The position numbers and the translations under genes are program-made. A stretch of 64,000 nucleotides of DNA from Scortum barcoo (Eukaryota; Chordata; Actinopteri; Centrarchiformes; Terapontidae), in assembly GCA_023238725.1 (NCBI GenBank), contig CM041536.1:14167271-14231270 (forward strand), given 5' to 3'. Positions 39,121-50,935 of the stretch are shown piece after piece. Position 1 is the first letter of the stretch. Every line of letters begins with the position of its first letter. A model generated the notes under the pieces. That model saw only the letters and a list, made by a program, of their open reading frames with translations. It made no database searches and was not told the origin of the DNA.

Positions 39121-40782
39121 ATTTTACAGTATTGTCTGGTACACAACATTGTACATACATTTCTATCCACATTATCTCCACACTAATGTCTAATACAGAA
39201 AGCCACTTAAGCTGAACATCTTCCCCTTTTTATCATCACTAAAACAGTGATGGAATGAACACAGAAGCTGAAAAACTCACAAAATTGAGCATTTTTTTTA
39301 TTTTAAATGCGCTATATCAACATCGCAAATGGATACCTTGTTTGCATGTTACAAGTTTGAAAAGCTAAGCACTGGGAAACTGAATATTTTGAGCATTTCC
39401 CAAATCATTTTCCACAAGGTCCATGGCCCTGTCACATGTTGGGAGGTTGTCGTTCATCACTTGAGACCAGTGTACAGCATGATGGATGGCATGCTCTTGC
39501 AGACACACTGGGGCACTTAATATTTCTGTCCGAGTTTTTTGGGACAATTCTTGTTGAGATTCATCCATAAAAAAAAAACAAAAAAACAACTGCAATATGA
39601 ATGCAGGGTCTGCATTTGCTTTTGAAAAATGCTGCAGTCTTGTCTCGTGAAGACCTGCGTGTGTGTGTGTGTGTGTGTGGGGTGGTGGGGTGGTGGAGTG
39701 GTGGAGTTTGTTGAAAGAGAAGCTGTACCACAGTCTGTTCTCTGTGGTAATCTTTTGAAGAGATCTACAGATGGGTAGGAGGGGAACCTGAATGTAATTT
39801 CATGAGGTTTGCGATTGGACCCCAAGAAATCCAATGTCCCAGCTCAATACAACAGCAAGGAAAAGAGACTTACAGTGCCCGTAGCTGCGTGGTTTGATCC
39901 AATTCTTTGGTAAAGGGGTCCTACCATTTATAAACAAAAAAGGTATTTTGATTTTCTTTTCATTAGCGTCTTAAAACATTCCACAGAAACAATTACATTC
40001 ATAGACTAGAGATCAATACAGGGTGATGCTTGTTAACGCAGAAACCTAAAAAGTAGACACAGTGGTCCTCAGTGCGACGCACTGATTGCAGTACCAGCCA
40101 ACGTACAAGAGGACTGATACATTCTGTACAGTAATATACAATAAAACATGGATTGCAAATCCAATGTAATTTAACTCCTTTTGCAGACCTCAAATTTATT
40201 TCATCACAGTATAAATCAAAGTGAATCATTAACCTCTGCAACTTGATAAGCTTTGGCAAGCGAAATGAACAGTAACATTTGTTCCCTTCTTAAACCCTTC
40301 ACATTAGTTTATCCCAGGAGACTGAGAGAGACAGACCGGGATTGTCTGAGTGAGTAAGTGCAGTATCACCTTATGTATTTATGCTTGTAGCTAAAAATGT
40401 GCTTTTCAAATTAGGCTCAGTTGATGATCCTGTTGTTTAGCAATTGGCAACATATATGCATTTATATATATTTCTTTTTTTCATTACCTAAATGCTTATG
40501 TTTCAGTCCATTTTTCTCAAATATAATATATTTATTCAGTAGATTTGCTGTGTTTTAGAGATGAAAAATATGTAATAAGGTAAAAAGTATACATTTCCAA
40601 ATTTTGTAGCATTACGAGTGATTCCAGTGCATATGAATGTGCAGTTTGCTGGGTTTCTTCACACCCTTGAAGAACAACCCAAACACTATGCCTTTAACAG
40701 CAAGAAGTAAACAAATAAAAGAAAATACAATCCCGTTTTCATTAGTTCACACTAATATTCAATTTGGGGTCATTTTAATAAT
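39121..40782 (-). other. Probable znf710 3' UTR
   Basis: This stretch between the znf710 stop codon and the distal minus-strand AATAAA has no supported coding sequence. It contains a (GT)n run at about 39658-39680 and A/T-rich stretches. The assignment to the 3' UTR is inferred from position and the poly(A) signal. Confidence 0.5.
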
Positions 40783-43700
40783 TCATGCGGTGCTGAAGCG
40801 CCCCGCGCCCTTCCCATAGGTGCTGTAATACTCCATTTGAGATAGTTTAGCAATGTCTGGTGTGTTGTTGTTGTTTGCCCGGTTTTCTCGCTCGCTGAAT
40901 TCAAAGCTCTCCTCCTCGTAGTCCTCTTGGCCTTCTGTGTCTTGGGGGGGTTCTGAAGAAGGAAGCAAAGACACAAATATAATCCCGCTATGTCCTCAAT
41001 AACACACACACAGCTCTTCCTGAAGACACATGGCCTCATTGAGGACAGCCAGTCGATTGCCCCCCCCCCCCCTTGGTATCAGTCTCCACTGATAGAGACA
41101 GGCATGTCTAATCCAGGCACTGCTATATTTACTAAACACACAGCGAGGGAGTGACAGAGAAACATCAAAACACTTGGCCACTAGATTACAGTACATGCTG
41201 AGTCAAAGTGCATTAGGGGAAAACTGAGTGACAATAATGCGACAGGAAGTCCTCCAAGTTGTCCGACTGAGAAACTTGCCACCCGTAACCCGTTGGCAAA
41301 TTCAAATGTCATCAAGGAGTTAAATCTATTTCAAACTACAATTAAGGAGAACTGACAGAGCTATTTACCTTGTCCATCTATCGAGTTATCCATGATGCCG
41401 TGTTTGACCTTCATGTGTCGGCTGAGGTTGCCCTTCAGGTTGAACTTGCTGGTGCAGTAAGGGCACTTGAAGGGCTTGCTGCCGGCGTGGAGATGCATGT
41501 GGCCGAGGAGGTTGTACATTCTGTTGAATGACTTTCCGCACACCTGAGAGACGAGGGAACAATAGTGAGCACCCTTTTCCCCGGCTCAATCACATTGGGA
41601 CCCAGTTTTGTCTTTAAGTATAACTCCCACTTGCTTCACCCACCTTGCACTTGAAAGGCTTGACCGGCAGGTGGACAATCATGTGCGTTTTAAGGGTCTG
41701 CTTCTGGACAAAGGTCTTGAAGCAGACGTGGCACTGGAAGGGCCTCACGCTGGCATGGATCAACATGTGTCTCTTCAGGTTGGCAGACAGGGTGAACTCC
41801 CTGGCACAGACATCGCACTTGAATTCTTTCATACCCTGGGGACACAAAAAGTGTTTGGGCCTTTTAATTAATTTTGCTAAATATATGAGCTTAAAAGAAA
41901 ATAAATAATGAGTCACAGGGAGAAAACACACAAGGAGCTTGTATGTGCATGTGTTTGCGTTCTAGCTTTTGATCTAGCTCATGTAGATAACATTAGCCCC
42001 CCCAAGTGTTGAAAGATGGAGTGGAAAAAAAGTAACAATGGAAAGAATAAACTTTTTTTCTGTTTCAACATTTATTTTACTTTTATTTTGATATTTAACA
42101 AAAGCATAGTCTGTAACAAGAAATCCTTTTTTCCCCCTATAGAATAAAATGGAGAGAAAGACCGGAGTGATTCATCAGACACAAAGGGGAAGAAGCTCTG
42201 AGAACGACACACAACAGAAAACACATGCAAGTGGGGGGTTGAGCCACACAATAAAACTCAAGGCCTTTGAAGACTATGTTTACAAAGCAACTGGTTTAGG
42301 AGAAATGGCTGTGATGCAAGTGTGCAATATACTATCCAATCTTTAGGATTCATATAGAGGAGTGAAGCTAAAATAGCTCTCTATATTTTTTATATGTTGT
42401 TTTCTCGATAATGGCAATTTTCTATTTTAAATAAAGGTTTAGTGATGTTGTGTGGTTTCATGAGGCTAGCCTGCTCTGGGGTTTGTTTTGAACACAAACT
42501 GGTAGACAAAGGTACATCAATTTGAGTTTCAGTACCTTAAGCGCGAGGGTGTGCGCTGCCAATACCTTGTGAGTAAGGGCGTGTTGCCGCAGGTGGTGGA
42601 TCTGGACAAACTCCATGCCGCACTCGGGGCAAACGTAGGGCCGCACGTTCTGGTGCTTCATCAAGTGATTCTGCAACTGGCTGCGGTAAGCAAAGGACTT
42701 GTGGCACTCCGTGCACTGGTATGTGGTTGGGCCCTGATGGCTGGTCAGGTGGCGCTTCAGGTGAGCGTAGGTTGGGAACTCGAGGCCGCACTGGGTGCAA
42801 ACGTGGCACTGACCGTTCTCGTGTTTGTTCTCATGGGTTCTCAGCTCGCTCGGGTAAGCGAAGCCCCGGCCGCAGAAGCGACAGCTGTAGGGCTTGACGT
42901 CTGAATGCTGCAGCATGTGCCTCTTCAGGTGGCTTGTCTGTGTGAAGGCCTTCTCACAAACAGTGCACTTGTGAGGTCTGGTTCCCTGGTGGGTGAGCAG
43001 GTGAGTCTGGAGGTGGCTCGGCTGCTTGAAGAGCTTTCCACAGTGTAGGCATTCATGGGGCTTAATTCCATTATGGCCCAGAATATGTGTGACTAGGTTA
43101 TATTTGGATGTGTATGACTTCTCACACATGCGGCACTTCCAGCGTTTCAGACCCTCTCCCACATCTACACAGTAAGACTCGTCGATCTGCACGTTGATGT
43201 CCAGCCGGTCAATCTGCATTCGCCTGGCAAGGCCCTCAGGGTCTGACCACAGCATGGCCTGACTGTTCTCCTCATACTCTCCTGGCAGGGCCATGTCAGC
43301 AGACTCATAAGCCACCTCACTGGACTCATAATAGCGGTTCTCCAGAGGACTACCAGTGTCTCCACTGGTCTTGAGGTTTAGTGCCTCCTCCTCCTCTTCC
43401 TCCTCCACCACCAACTCTTCTTCCTTCCTCTCTCTTTCTCTGCCAGTGTTTTCTTCTTGTTCCTGTTCTGGCTGTCCGTCTATTTGTGGCCTGGGCGTGT
43501 CTCTCACACATGAGGGACAGTTTCCGCAGGTCTGCTCCTCTTTCAGAGAACCTTGTTGGGTGACTGAATCCTCGGACTTGCCAGGACTACGCCTGCTGTT
43601 CATGTGAATGCAGGAAGGAGGGGTATCAGACTCAAGCCTTTCACCTTTAACCCGAGCCTGTGGACTCGGTAATTTGTGTGGGTGACCCTCTAATTCTTCT

Positions 43701-43999
43701 TCACTTTTGGGTCTCTTGGTCCTCCCGCGGGGCCCAGGTCGCCTTCTCTCACTGCAGTGTGGCTGTGGCTCTGGCTCACCAGCAGGCTCGGCCAGGTAGT
43801 CACCGTTAGCCCCTATTAACTGGTCAGCGTACTCATACTCCATTGCTTCAGGTGGAGGAGGGGGGCACTCTCTGGGCTCCCCCGTGTAAAAGCCATTAGG
43901 AGCTATGGTGGCCCCAAAGATTTCATTCTGGGAGATGAGGCCAAGAACGGCAGCCTGAGCCAAAGAGAGCACCACCACAGGCTCCGTCTGTGTGCCCAT
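40783..43999 (-). CDS. znf710: Zinc finger protein 710, C2H2 type
   Basis: Four coding exons on the minus strand join in frame to 656 residues (human about 664): 42566-43999 (the exon's acceptor is at 44059/44060), 41644-41835, 41369-41543 and 40783-40952. The N-terminal GTQTEPVVVLSLAQAAVLGL is diagnostic of ZNF710. It is followed by an acidic, Pro- and Glu-rich region and DRLDINVQIDESY. Eleven C2H2 fingers start near residue 287: seven in the large exon from CRMCEKSYTSKYNLVTHILG onward, then two, then two (FNRMYNLLGHMHLH and FNLKGNLSRHMKVKH). Linkers are of the HxGxxPxxC type. The last exon gives an acidic tail ending GRFSTA. The product is presumably a nuclear DNA-binding regulator whose targets I do not know. 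I chose the ATG at 43999 by homology. The frame is open upstream to the acceptor, so a longer N-terminus is possible. Whether this is the a or b paralogue cannot be decided here. Confidence 0.95.
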
Positions 44000-45262
44000 A
44001 TCCACTGGGCCCTCAGTTATCTTGGGGTAGGTCCGCACCAAGCGGCCACTCTCCTCCTCCTGGGGGAAAACACAGAAAACACACAAGACAAGTTTTAAAA
44101 AATGAACTAGGAGAAATTATACGTCTGAAGGTTTTTCATTATTCTGTTGTTACAAACCTAGGCTTACACAATGTTTCCTCATATAACCTAATTTCCCCAT
44201 TGTAGCTTCATGATATTGGTAAGCTTTCTATTAATACAAACAAAGGCTTTTGTGTTGCTATAATATTGAAATTATCATATAATTTAGTTTTTAAGATTCA
44301 GTGTTCCAGACTGACACCAGAAGCAATACAATTTTTCCCCAGACTGCAGGAGAGTATTAAGATAATGTTTTTCAGGTTTTCTCCGTGAAAACCGCATTCG
44401 GACTACGCCTTGTTTCTTTGCTCTGAATCCACAGAACATTCGATTGAGGAGATAAGGCAGATCTGTGTTAGCACCCCGCTTCCTTCCTTGACAGGCTTTA
44501 GAATAATAAAGAACACAACAAGGGATGCAGGTCCAGCCAGGAAGTTGACTTCCGTGGACTGTCCTCGGCACTTCCTGTGGGGTCCCAGGGCAGCCTGTGC
44601 TGACCAGAGTCCGCTCATCACTGGAGCTATCTGTCCCATTCATGAGGAGCAAAGTGCCTCAGCTTTACACTTGCCGTAGCCGACTTCATAATGCCTGCCA
44701 CACCAGGCTTCCTTAACAAGATGATATATGCCGGCAGGCAGTCTCATATCCATAACAGACATTCGATTGAGCTTCAAGCTCATTTGGTATTCCAGACCAA
44801 AGATAATTGTATGGTTTCGGAAATGTTTCAGACCCACATGCACATGTTTACCCTGCCACCTGTAAAAGTGGAACAGTGAAACTATGAGGAAGGAATTGTG
44901 GTGCGACCAAACTGGCTCTCTGTGGTAAAGGAGAAGTGAGTATTGCAGGCCACTGGTTTCAGGCTATTTCTGAGCATGAATCTGGCTTGTAGAAAAATGT
45001 ATAGAGAGAAGCTCTGACCCCGACTTTTTTGTCAGCCTGTACACAAGTCCTCACTCATGCTTCATACACACCAGCAAGAGCTGCTTCCTTCCCTGACACA
45101 ATACTGAGAGAAAAGAAAGGAGTGGATGGAGAAAAAGGAAAAAAAGGAAGAGGAGATAATGCAGGAATAAAGGTGTGCGTGTGTGTGTGTGTGTTGGGAG
45201 AGGGGAGTAGACCTGGATGCCCTGATAACCACGTCATTTATAATTACTGCTTTTAAAGTAGT

Positions 45263-45790
45263 CAGACAGAGACAGACTGTGTGTTTGTGAGAAAGAAAAG
45301 GAAAGAGACTGGGTGTGTATTTGAAAGTGTGTGTGTGCGCGTACACGAGTGAGAGAAAAGAGAGGGAGGGAGGTATGGAGAGAAGGAGAAAGCTGTGGGC
45401 GGGGGAGGAGTGGAGGGAGGGAGACGGAGACAGAAATGAGATGGAGGGGCTGAAAGATAAAGAAAGAAAGAGGGGAGGAGAGGGAGGGGAGGGAAGGGAA
45501 GGGGAACGAGAGATTGAGTGAGCATGTGAGAGGAGGGAAGAGAGAAAGGAAAAGAAGAGGGAGGGGGTGTGCGGGGGGTTGGTGGTGGTGGTGGTGGGGG
45601 GGAGCCGGAGAGAGACAGAAAGACAGAGTGAGTGAGTGAGTGAGTGAGAGAGAAAGAGGGGAAGGAGGGAGGGAGGAGGAGGGGGAGCCGGAGAGAGAAG
45701 AAAAAGCACAGCAAAATGAAAGGCTGACAAAATGAAAGAGAAAAAGACAAATGACAAGGAGACAGAGAAGGAAGGGTAGTAATTGCAAGA
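45263..45790 (+). repeat. Purine-rich (G/A) block 1
   Basis: Over about 530 bp nearly all plus-strand bases are G or A, in irregular GAGAGA, GGGAGG and GTGAGTGAGT patterns. A GGTGGTGGTGG section lies near 45.58 kb and (GAGT)n near 45.63 kb. The opposite strand is polypyrimidine. There is no coding meaning. Confidence 0.9.
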
Positions 45791-46057
45791 GTCCGTACTT
45801 TCATGTTTAAAGTTGCATCTGAAAGACACCTAAGGACAAACAATTAGAGCGGCACCAGAAAACGTGCGGGCAGAGGTAGAAACACAACTCTTATCTTTTT
45901 TGAAAAGATGTTCCCACTGCGGTACTCCTATGAATGTGAAAAAAGTAATCTTGTTTCCCCTGCACTGCACTCGCACGCAGACAAGAGTGTAAATAACTAA
46001 CAAACTGCAAAGTAAGTAGACACACCGCCACCCTCCACCCCCTCCACACACACACAC

Positions 46058-46084
46058 CTTCAGCAGCAGCACAGCTCTCTCCAT
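46058..46084 (-). other. Possible small upstream coding exon of znf710
   Basis: On the minus strand an ATG at 46084-46082 with a good context (AAG ATG G) opens nine codons, MERAVLLLK, ending at AAG|GTGTGTG, a possible donor. Joining to the znf710 acceptor at 44059 would be in phase and would extend the protein N-terminus by about 29 residues ahead of the homology-based ATG. The donor is weak and lies in a (CA)n tract, so this is speculative. Confidence 0.2.
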
Positions 46085-46309
46085 CTTTAGGTTACAAACT
46101 CACCACATTGTTCCTGGAGTGATGTTTGAGGTGTTTCAGGGATCTCATCCTTCAGGAGAAATGAGTGGAGTAAAAAATCCACCTCCTATTTATATCTGTG
46201 GGAGAGTGGGGCGGTCCCACGGCTCATCCTCCTCCTACTGTTGCTGTTATCAGAACTGACTGTGCCTGCCCCCCACCGCCCTCCTCCTCCCTTCCAGCCC
46301 TCCACCCCC

Positions 46310-46312
<3 letters not shown>

Positions 46313-46360
<48 letters not shown>

Positions 46361-46363
46361 ACA
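46313..46363 (+). repeat. (CA)n microsatellite
   Basis: About 20 or more CA units with one AGAC interruption are directly visible. A second shorter (CA)n lies at about 46446-46466. Confidence 0.95.
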
Positions 46364-46969
46364 GCATCATCACCCCATTTCTTTCTCTTCCTCCCACCCT
46401 CTCCTTCCCATCTCACTTCTCTTTCTCTCCTCTTTTCTCTTAGAAACACACACACACACACACACATCTTATCTCCCTTTCTCACTACATACAATTCAGC
46501 ATGACCTTCAACCCTTCAACACACATTTCTCTTTAAGGCACACAGAGACACAAGCTCTATCTTTTCTTGATCACACTTTATACTTTGCATTTCCTTTTTT
46601 TTTATGAGCATGTGCTGAAACGCACAAACAATTATAAAAATCGAATCAGTAGTTTCTCTCTGTGTGCAAGTGGATATATATGTGAATTTACGCACACGCA
46701 AGCATGTTTATATATATATGCATGTATGCAGGCACGCGCAGAGGCACGTACACTTTTCACAACACGCACAAACACTCAGAGAGACTATGGGTGGAGGTGC
46801 GTTTGTCAGTAGCAAAACAGTCAGACAGATAATGTCTGAGAAATGCTAAAATTTTAACTTTCCTCAGACCGTATAGTTTGCTGCTATTATTTCTAGATTC
46901 AAACTAATTAACTATTGAGACAGCCTGAAGTATACTGTCTGAGAAATTCTGAGGAAAAAAAAATGAGTG

Positions 46970-47710
46970 ACAAAAGAAAAGAGAAGGAGAAAGAAAGGAG
47001 AGAAAAGCAGTTAGGAGAGAGGGAGGGAGGGAGACAGACGTGGGGGAGAAAGAATAAGGAAGAAAGAAGCATAGGGAGGGGGAGTGAAGCTGAGTGGAGG
47101 AAGAGGAGGAAGGAGAGGGGGGCTGGTGGTGGTGTGGGGGTGAGAGAGACAGAAAGAAAAAGGAGGAGAGAGGAAAGAGAGCAGGGGTGGGGGAGGAAGA
47201 AGAGAATGCAGCAGCAAAAGGAGGAAGAAAGGAAAGGAGAGACGTGAGGGGAGGGAGGAGGGGGGGGTCTGAGGCATAAGAAAGGATGTGGCAAAAGAAA
47301 GAAAGAAAGAAAGAATAAAAGAGAGAGAAAAGGAAGGAGGGGGGGGAGTGGTGGAGAAGGGGGTGGGGTGGTGGGGATGGGAGAGAGATAGAGGGAGGTT
47401 TTGAAAGAAAATGCAGTGAAAGAGAAGAGCAGGTGTGTGTGTGTGTGGGGGGGTTGGGGAGGGGAGGGGGTGCTGGAGGAAAGAAGGAGAGAAAAAGAGA
47501 AGAAAAAAAGGGGATGGTGGAGTGTGAAAATAAAAAGAAGAGTCCATCAGCAAGAGAAGAAGAGAAGAGAGGGGGGGTTGCAGAATGAAGGAGGAGGTGG
47601 GAGGGATGGGGGGGTAAGTGGAGGAGGAGGGGGTGAGAGCAAAGGGAATGGAGAGAGGAAAGGAGATAGAGAGACGGAGAGAGTGAAGAAAAGGAAAAAC
47701 AGCAAGGGAA
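46970..47710 (+). repeat. Purine-rich (G/A) block 2
   Basis: About 740 bp of plus-strand sequence is overwhelmingly G and A, with repeated GGGAGG, AAAGAAAGAAAG and G-runs, for example near 47.34 kb and 47.57 kb. It is the longest of the blocks. Open frames over it on both strands are low-complexity artefacts. Confidence 0.9.
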
Positions 47711-48119
47711 GACATTAACTATTGAACTTCCAGATTTCTTTCAGGCTGTGTTGAGAAACAGTGCGGCAGAGTACCTGCGGGCTAAGTACAGGTTGTGTGC
47801 TTAAGTAGTCGGCGGCACTGAAGATGATCCTGATAATTAGACAGGTATTCCATTGTACCAGAGCCTACCTTACCTTTTAACTAGTAAACACGGGGAAAAC
47901 GTGCGGAGAGAGGAAAAAGAAAAAAAAACAAAAAAAACGAAACAATAAAACCAGCAAAAGTGCGTTTTAAGAAATGTATGTATAGGTGCAGGCGAGCGCG
48001 ACAAACACTCTGTGGACACATGCCAATCGTCACTGTGGGGCTGGGGACTGTGCATAAACATTTCCTACTAAATAACAGGAAAGGGCAAACCTTGAAAACC
48101 TTGATCAATCATCAGCGGC

Positions 48120-48415
48120 TGGGAGTGCTGCGAGAATGAGAAAGATAGAGAGAAAGGGGAGCGGAGGGGGGAGGAGGGAGAGATAGGGAATGAGAGTGAG
48201 CGTGAGGGAGGCAGGGAGGGAAGGAGGGAGGGCGGGGAGGTGGAGGTGGTGGTGGTGTTGGGGGGGGATAGAGAAAGAGAAAGAGATTGAGTGAGGGTGT
48301 GAGTGAGGGGGAGAGATAGCAGGAAGTCGAGGGAGAGAATGGGAGAGAAAATAGAAGGAGAGCAAGGGAAGAAACAAAGAGATAAGAGGCTGAAAGACAA
48401 AGAAACCACATGGAA
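48120..48415 (+). repeat. Purine-rich (G/A) block 3
   Basis: About 300 bp of G/A-rich plus-strand sequence includes GGAGGGAGGG runs and a GGTGGTGGTGG section near 48.25 kb, similar in composition to blocks 1 and 2. Confidence 0.88.
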
Positions 48416-48687
48416 GAAACAACAAGGGACACGTACATAAAACAACACAGAACTAGCCTATGGGGAAAATGAAAAAGACACAGACAACAAAAGTTTGGGG
48501 AAGAAATACACTGGCTCCTTTCCAGGCCTGAATCTTCATAACAGCAAAACCTGCCTGCTTGTCCGTTTACTTTGGGTACATTTGTGCGTGTGGGTCTATG
48601 GAAAACTAATAGTGGGAAAGGCTACGGTGGATAATAAGCGTAAAATGACGCTCAGTTCTTAGATTATACACGTTTCTATGTGCATAT

Positions 48688-48711
48688 GAGAGAGAGAGAG
48701 AGAGAGAGAGA
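48688..48711 (+). repeat. (GA)n microsatellite
   Basis: About eleven GA units are directly visible. Confidence 0.95.
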
Positions 48712-48827
48712 AGGGGAAGTAAGCCATTGCCCTGCTCTCAAGTGTACTAACCCTCAACTGGGATTTCAAATGTGTGTTTGTGCGTGGTTGCGTGTGCGCA
48801 TTTGTCTGATGTCTGAGATCAGGGATG

Positions 48828-48830
<3 letters not shown>

Positions 48831-48866
<36 letters not shown>
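48831..48866 (+). repeat. (CA)n microsatellite
   Basis: About 17 CA units are directly visible. Confidence 0.95.
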
Positions 48867-49102
48867 CAGTGACACCAACACACTTTCAGTTCCCCACAGC
48901 CCTGAAACAACACACTTCTGACACGGGTGTCCGTGTGACTTACTGTATTTCTACCAGCAACTTCTTGTCCATTTCTAAACACCCTGGCCTTCCTCTGTGT
49001 TGTTTATCTATAGGAGGACAACCATGCAGTGCCATGTCACATCCTCTCTGTGATATAGGTCAAAGTTATAACTTTTCTTTTTTTTTTAAGAAGAAAGCAA
49101 GT

Positions 49103-49105
<3 letters not shown>

Positions 49106-49159
<54 letters not shown>
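49106..49159 (+). repeat. (GA)n microsatellite
   Basis: About 25 GA units with a single AAAG interruption are directly visible, followed by a G/A-rich tail. Confidence 0.95.
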
Positions 49160-49397
49160 TTGAAGAAGAAGTAAGGGGGGGAAGGGGGGATTCAGATATC
49201 AGCTGTCTGTTTTACCCTAGAGAAAACCTCAATGAATCATAAAACTGCAGAGGACTCAACGATGACAACTCCCTGTTTTCTTTCTTTTTTTTCTCTCTTT
49301 TGGTTTTGGTTAAAACAAATGTGAGTACACATTCTCAGAGAAATGCAAATGACAATATTCTAGAGAAACTTGGTTGTGTATCAGTCGTAGTCCCTCT

Positions 49398-49417
49398 ATA
49401 TATGTGTATGTGTATAC

Positions 49418-49448
<31 letters not shown>

Positions 49449-49450
49449 CA
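49398..49450 (+). repeat. Compound (TA)n/(CA)n microsatellite
   Basis: TATATG/TATA units pass into (TA)n and then (CA)n, directly visible. Confidence 0.9.
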
Positions 49451-50504
49451 CACACTCCACACCTCTTGCTGTACGTTAGCAGAGCTCACATTGTCAGTGT
49501 TGTTTCTTCATCCAGCCCAGTGACAGGCTGCATGCAGCCCGAGTTTGCTCTGACTGCCTGAGTGTGAGAGACGCTGTGCTAGGTGATGGCTATAATTCAA
49601 CATCCTCTCACTGTCAGGCAAACTGGAAGCCATGTAGGTTTGTGTATACGGTCGTTACAGCTACAGTGTTCAGGTGAGCATTTTCTCCTGATCAGAAATG
49701 GAGTGAGAGGAGAGAGGAATCAGTTTGCTCCGTGTTTTGAACTTTGAAGCATTGGACTGATGTTGATGTGTGTTTTTTAGCCGGCCATTCCTCTCAGACC
49801 CGTGTCTGAGGCAAGCAAGCCCACACACCTTCTGTTATTTCCAGTGCTGGATCAGTCTCACCTCTGCACGGCATGCTGATATAATAGTAAGTCTAAAGCA
49901 TGATTAGCTGCTGTAATTAAGCTTTCACAAAAAAAAAAAACAAAAAAAAACAGCAGGCTTTTTCATAAGCACAGAACAGACAATCACACAGCTTGAATCT
50001 CAAGCAATGCAGATGGAATATAGCAAAACTGTATAAAAGCAGCCACACCCTAGTTGCACGCCTCCAGCTTCTTCCATTAAGGTCAGTAAGAACAGACTGG
50101 ACACACAGACAGGAGAGCACAAACTGAAAAAAAACAACAAAAAAACCCCACAAAGCTTCAGTCTTTATCAGTATTGCCTCGCTCACTGCTGCGAAGGAAC
50201 TTTAAATGTGAGGCATACATGATTAGATAGGGTAGACTATAGGTGAATCACTCGCAACTTCAAGCAAATAAACAAACAATGATATGCGGCATATTCTGCA
50301 TTTCTGTGTTTCGGCACTGATGCTTTCCATGTTTGTTTTTCCTTCCTTTCCTTTTTTTGTGCTGTATATTCAAACAAATCTCAAATTCACTCAACAAATC
50401 ATTCTTACACAAACCACAAGACAGGATGCAGAGATGGCCAGAGCAAAAAGAAAAAAAAACAACCCCTAAATAAAAGATTACTCATCCCATTTTGTAGTGG
50501 GGGT

Positions 50505-50935
50505 ACTAAATGGAAAGACAGAATATTAGCAATGAAATAGCTCTGCTTGGAGACAACATTGGAGAAAGGAGTGTGGGGAGAGCTTGAAAAAAAAGGACTG
50601 AATATAAAGGAGAAAAGACAGAGTTGAGGGAGGAGAGGAGAAGAGCATTCAGCAAGGAGGATATAAAAGGAACAGAGAGGGGGGCGAGGGAGTGAGACAG
50701 AGAGCTATGGAAGGAAAGAGAGAGAGAGAGAGAGAGCATGAGAGAGCGAGAAAAAAGAGGGGGGCATGGGAGAGCAAGAGAGAGGAGGAGAGAGAGATCA
50801 AGAGAAAGAGGGAGGAGGGAGGGAGGGGTAGTGAGTGAGAGAAACAGAGACAGAGGACGAAAGAGAAAGACAGAGAGGAGAGAAAAACAGAGAGGGGGAA
50901 GGGAGAAAGAGGGATAGCCACAAGAGACTCAAAAA
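50505..50935 (+). repeat. Purine-rich (G/A) block 4
   Basis: This is G/A-dominated plus-strand sequence, densest from about 50620 to 50930, with an embedded (GA)n run near 50719-50739. It has the same strand polarity as blocks 1 to 3. Confidence 0.85.

Noticed and set aside
44284..44652. 122-codon minus-strand open frame upstream of the znf710 large exon
   Set aside because: It has no recognisable domain, and the frame does not continue into a znf710 splice junction.
45062..45843. Long Ser/Pro/Leu-rich open frames (up to 255 codons) on the minus strand, and their plus-strand counterparts
   Set aside because: They are translations of the purine-rich block. The composition is fully explained by the (GA)n/(CT)n sequence, and all frames are open for that reason.
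47011..47715. 234-codon minus-strand open frame rich in Ser, Pro, Phe and Leu
   Set aside because: It is a low-complexity artefact of polypurine block 2.
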